Both the position numbers and the translations under genes were made by a program. From contig DNLO01000010.1 in the NCBI GenBank assembly GCA_003488445.1, positions 9,821 through 16,135 of the forward strand: a stretch of DNA of 6,315 nt, read 5' to 3'. Below, in pieces: positions 6,256-6,315 of this stretch. The DNA is from Lachnospiraceae bacterium (lineage in GTDB: Bacteria; Bacillota; Clostridia; Lachnospirales; Lachnospiraceae). The notes under the pieces were generated by a model. It had not been told where the DNA came from and made no database searches. It was given only the letters and a program-made list of their open reading frames with translations. The first letter of the stretch is position 1; every line of letters begins with the position of its first letter.

Positions 6256-6315
6256 CGCACTCGCTCCGGAAGGGGCGTTCTTGCGAAGCAATCAGCACCT
6301 TGAAAACTGAACAGC
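6256..6315 (+). ncRNA. Pre-16S rRNA leader region, start of an rRNA operon, cut by window end
   Basis: The final 60 bases contain no gene but look like the leader of a ribosomal RNA transcript. A hairpin with arms CGCTCC (6262-6267) and GGGGCG (6272-6277), one G-U pair and a GGAA tetraloop of the GNRA class is followed by CCTTGAAAACTGAACA (6298-6313). That motif resembles the CTTTGAAAACT sequences found shortly before 16S and in 16S-23S spacers of many Firmicutes rRNA operons, where it overlaps a boxA-like antitermination signal and processing stems. No mature 16S sequence is visible, so the identification rests on the motif, the promoter and the fact that assembled contigs often stop at rRNA repeats. 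Confidence 0.6.

Noticed and set aside
1..6315. CRISPR arrays, tRNA genes, transposases, toxin-antitoxin or defence genes
   Set aside because: No spaced direct repeats, cloverleaf sequences or matching protein motifs were seen on either strand.

Overview
The window looks like ordinary chromosome from an anaerobic Clostridia species, most likely Lachnospiraceae or a close relative. The grounds are strong AGGAGG ribosome-binding sites, heavy use of ATA (Ile) and AGG (Arg) codons, a transketolase split into two genes, a DUF5711-type membrane protein next to a CvpA protein, and a Gram-positive-style pre-rRNA leader at the right edge. This placement is inferred from gene content and style; no alignment was run. 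All eight genes lie on the + strand and are tightly packed, with no gene-free stretch over 100 bases.

Region 1 (1-894) is the end of the conserved DNA-maintenance cluster: a 5'-truncated ybaB/ebfC gene followed closely by recR. The window probably begins just downstream of dnaX, which is not visible.

Region 2 (918-4465) is a four-gene sugar cassette: an aldose 1-epimerase (galM), L-ribulose-5-phosphate 4-epimerase (araD), and the N- and C-terminal halves of transketolase, which overlap by four bases. Together they connect sugar mutarotation and L-arabinose breakdown to the non-oxidative pentose phosphate pathway. L-arabinose isomerase, ribulokinase and transaldolase are not present here. Only 23 bases separate recR from galM, with a ribosome-binding site but no obvious promoter, so read-through from the ybaB-recR operon is plausible.

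Region 3 (4466-6224) begins with a promoter-like sequence (extended -10 TGGTATAAT) whose predicted start point falls on the A of an ATG. That ATG begins a single-pass membrane protein with a beta-propeller-like exported domain (DUF5711-like), and the gene is therefore a candidate for leaderless translation. A four-helix CvpA-family membrane protein follows in the same operon.

Region 4 (about 6200-6315) appears to be the start of a ribosomal RNA operon. A TTGACT-17 bp-TGATAAGAT promoter overlaps the cvpA stop codon, T-rich UP-element-like DNA lies in the end of cvpA, and a GNRA-capped hairpin is followed by the CCTTGAAAACTGAACA motif typical of pre-16S leaders. The 16S gene itself is outside the window.

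I found no mobile element, CRISPR array, tRNA or phage gene, and no clearly new multi-gene system. The least explained items are the DUF5711-like protein with its possible leaderless start, the overlapping inverted repeats around its promoter, and the compact rRNA promoter built into the end of cvpA.
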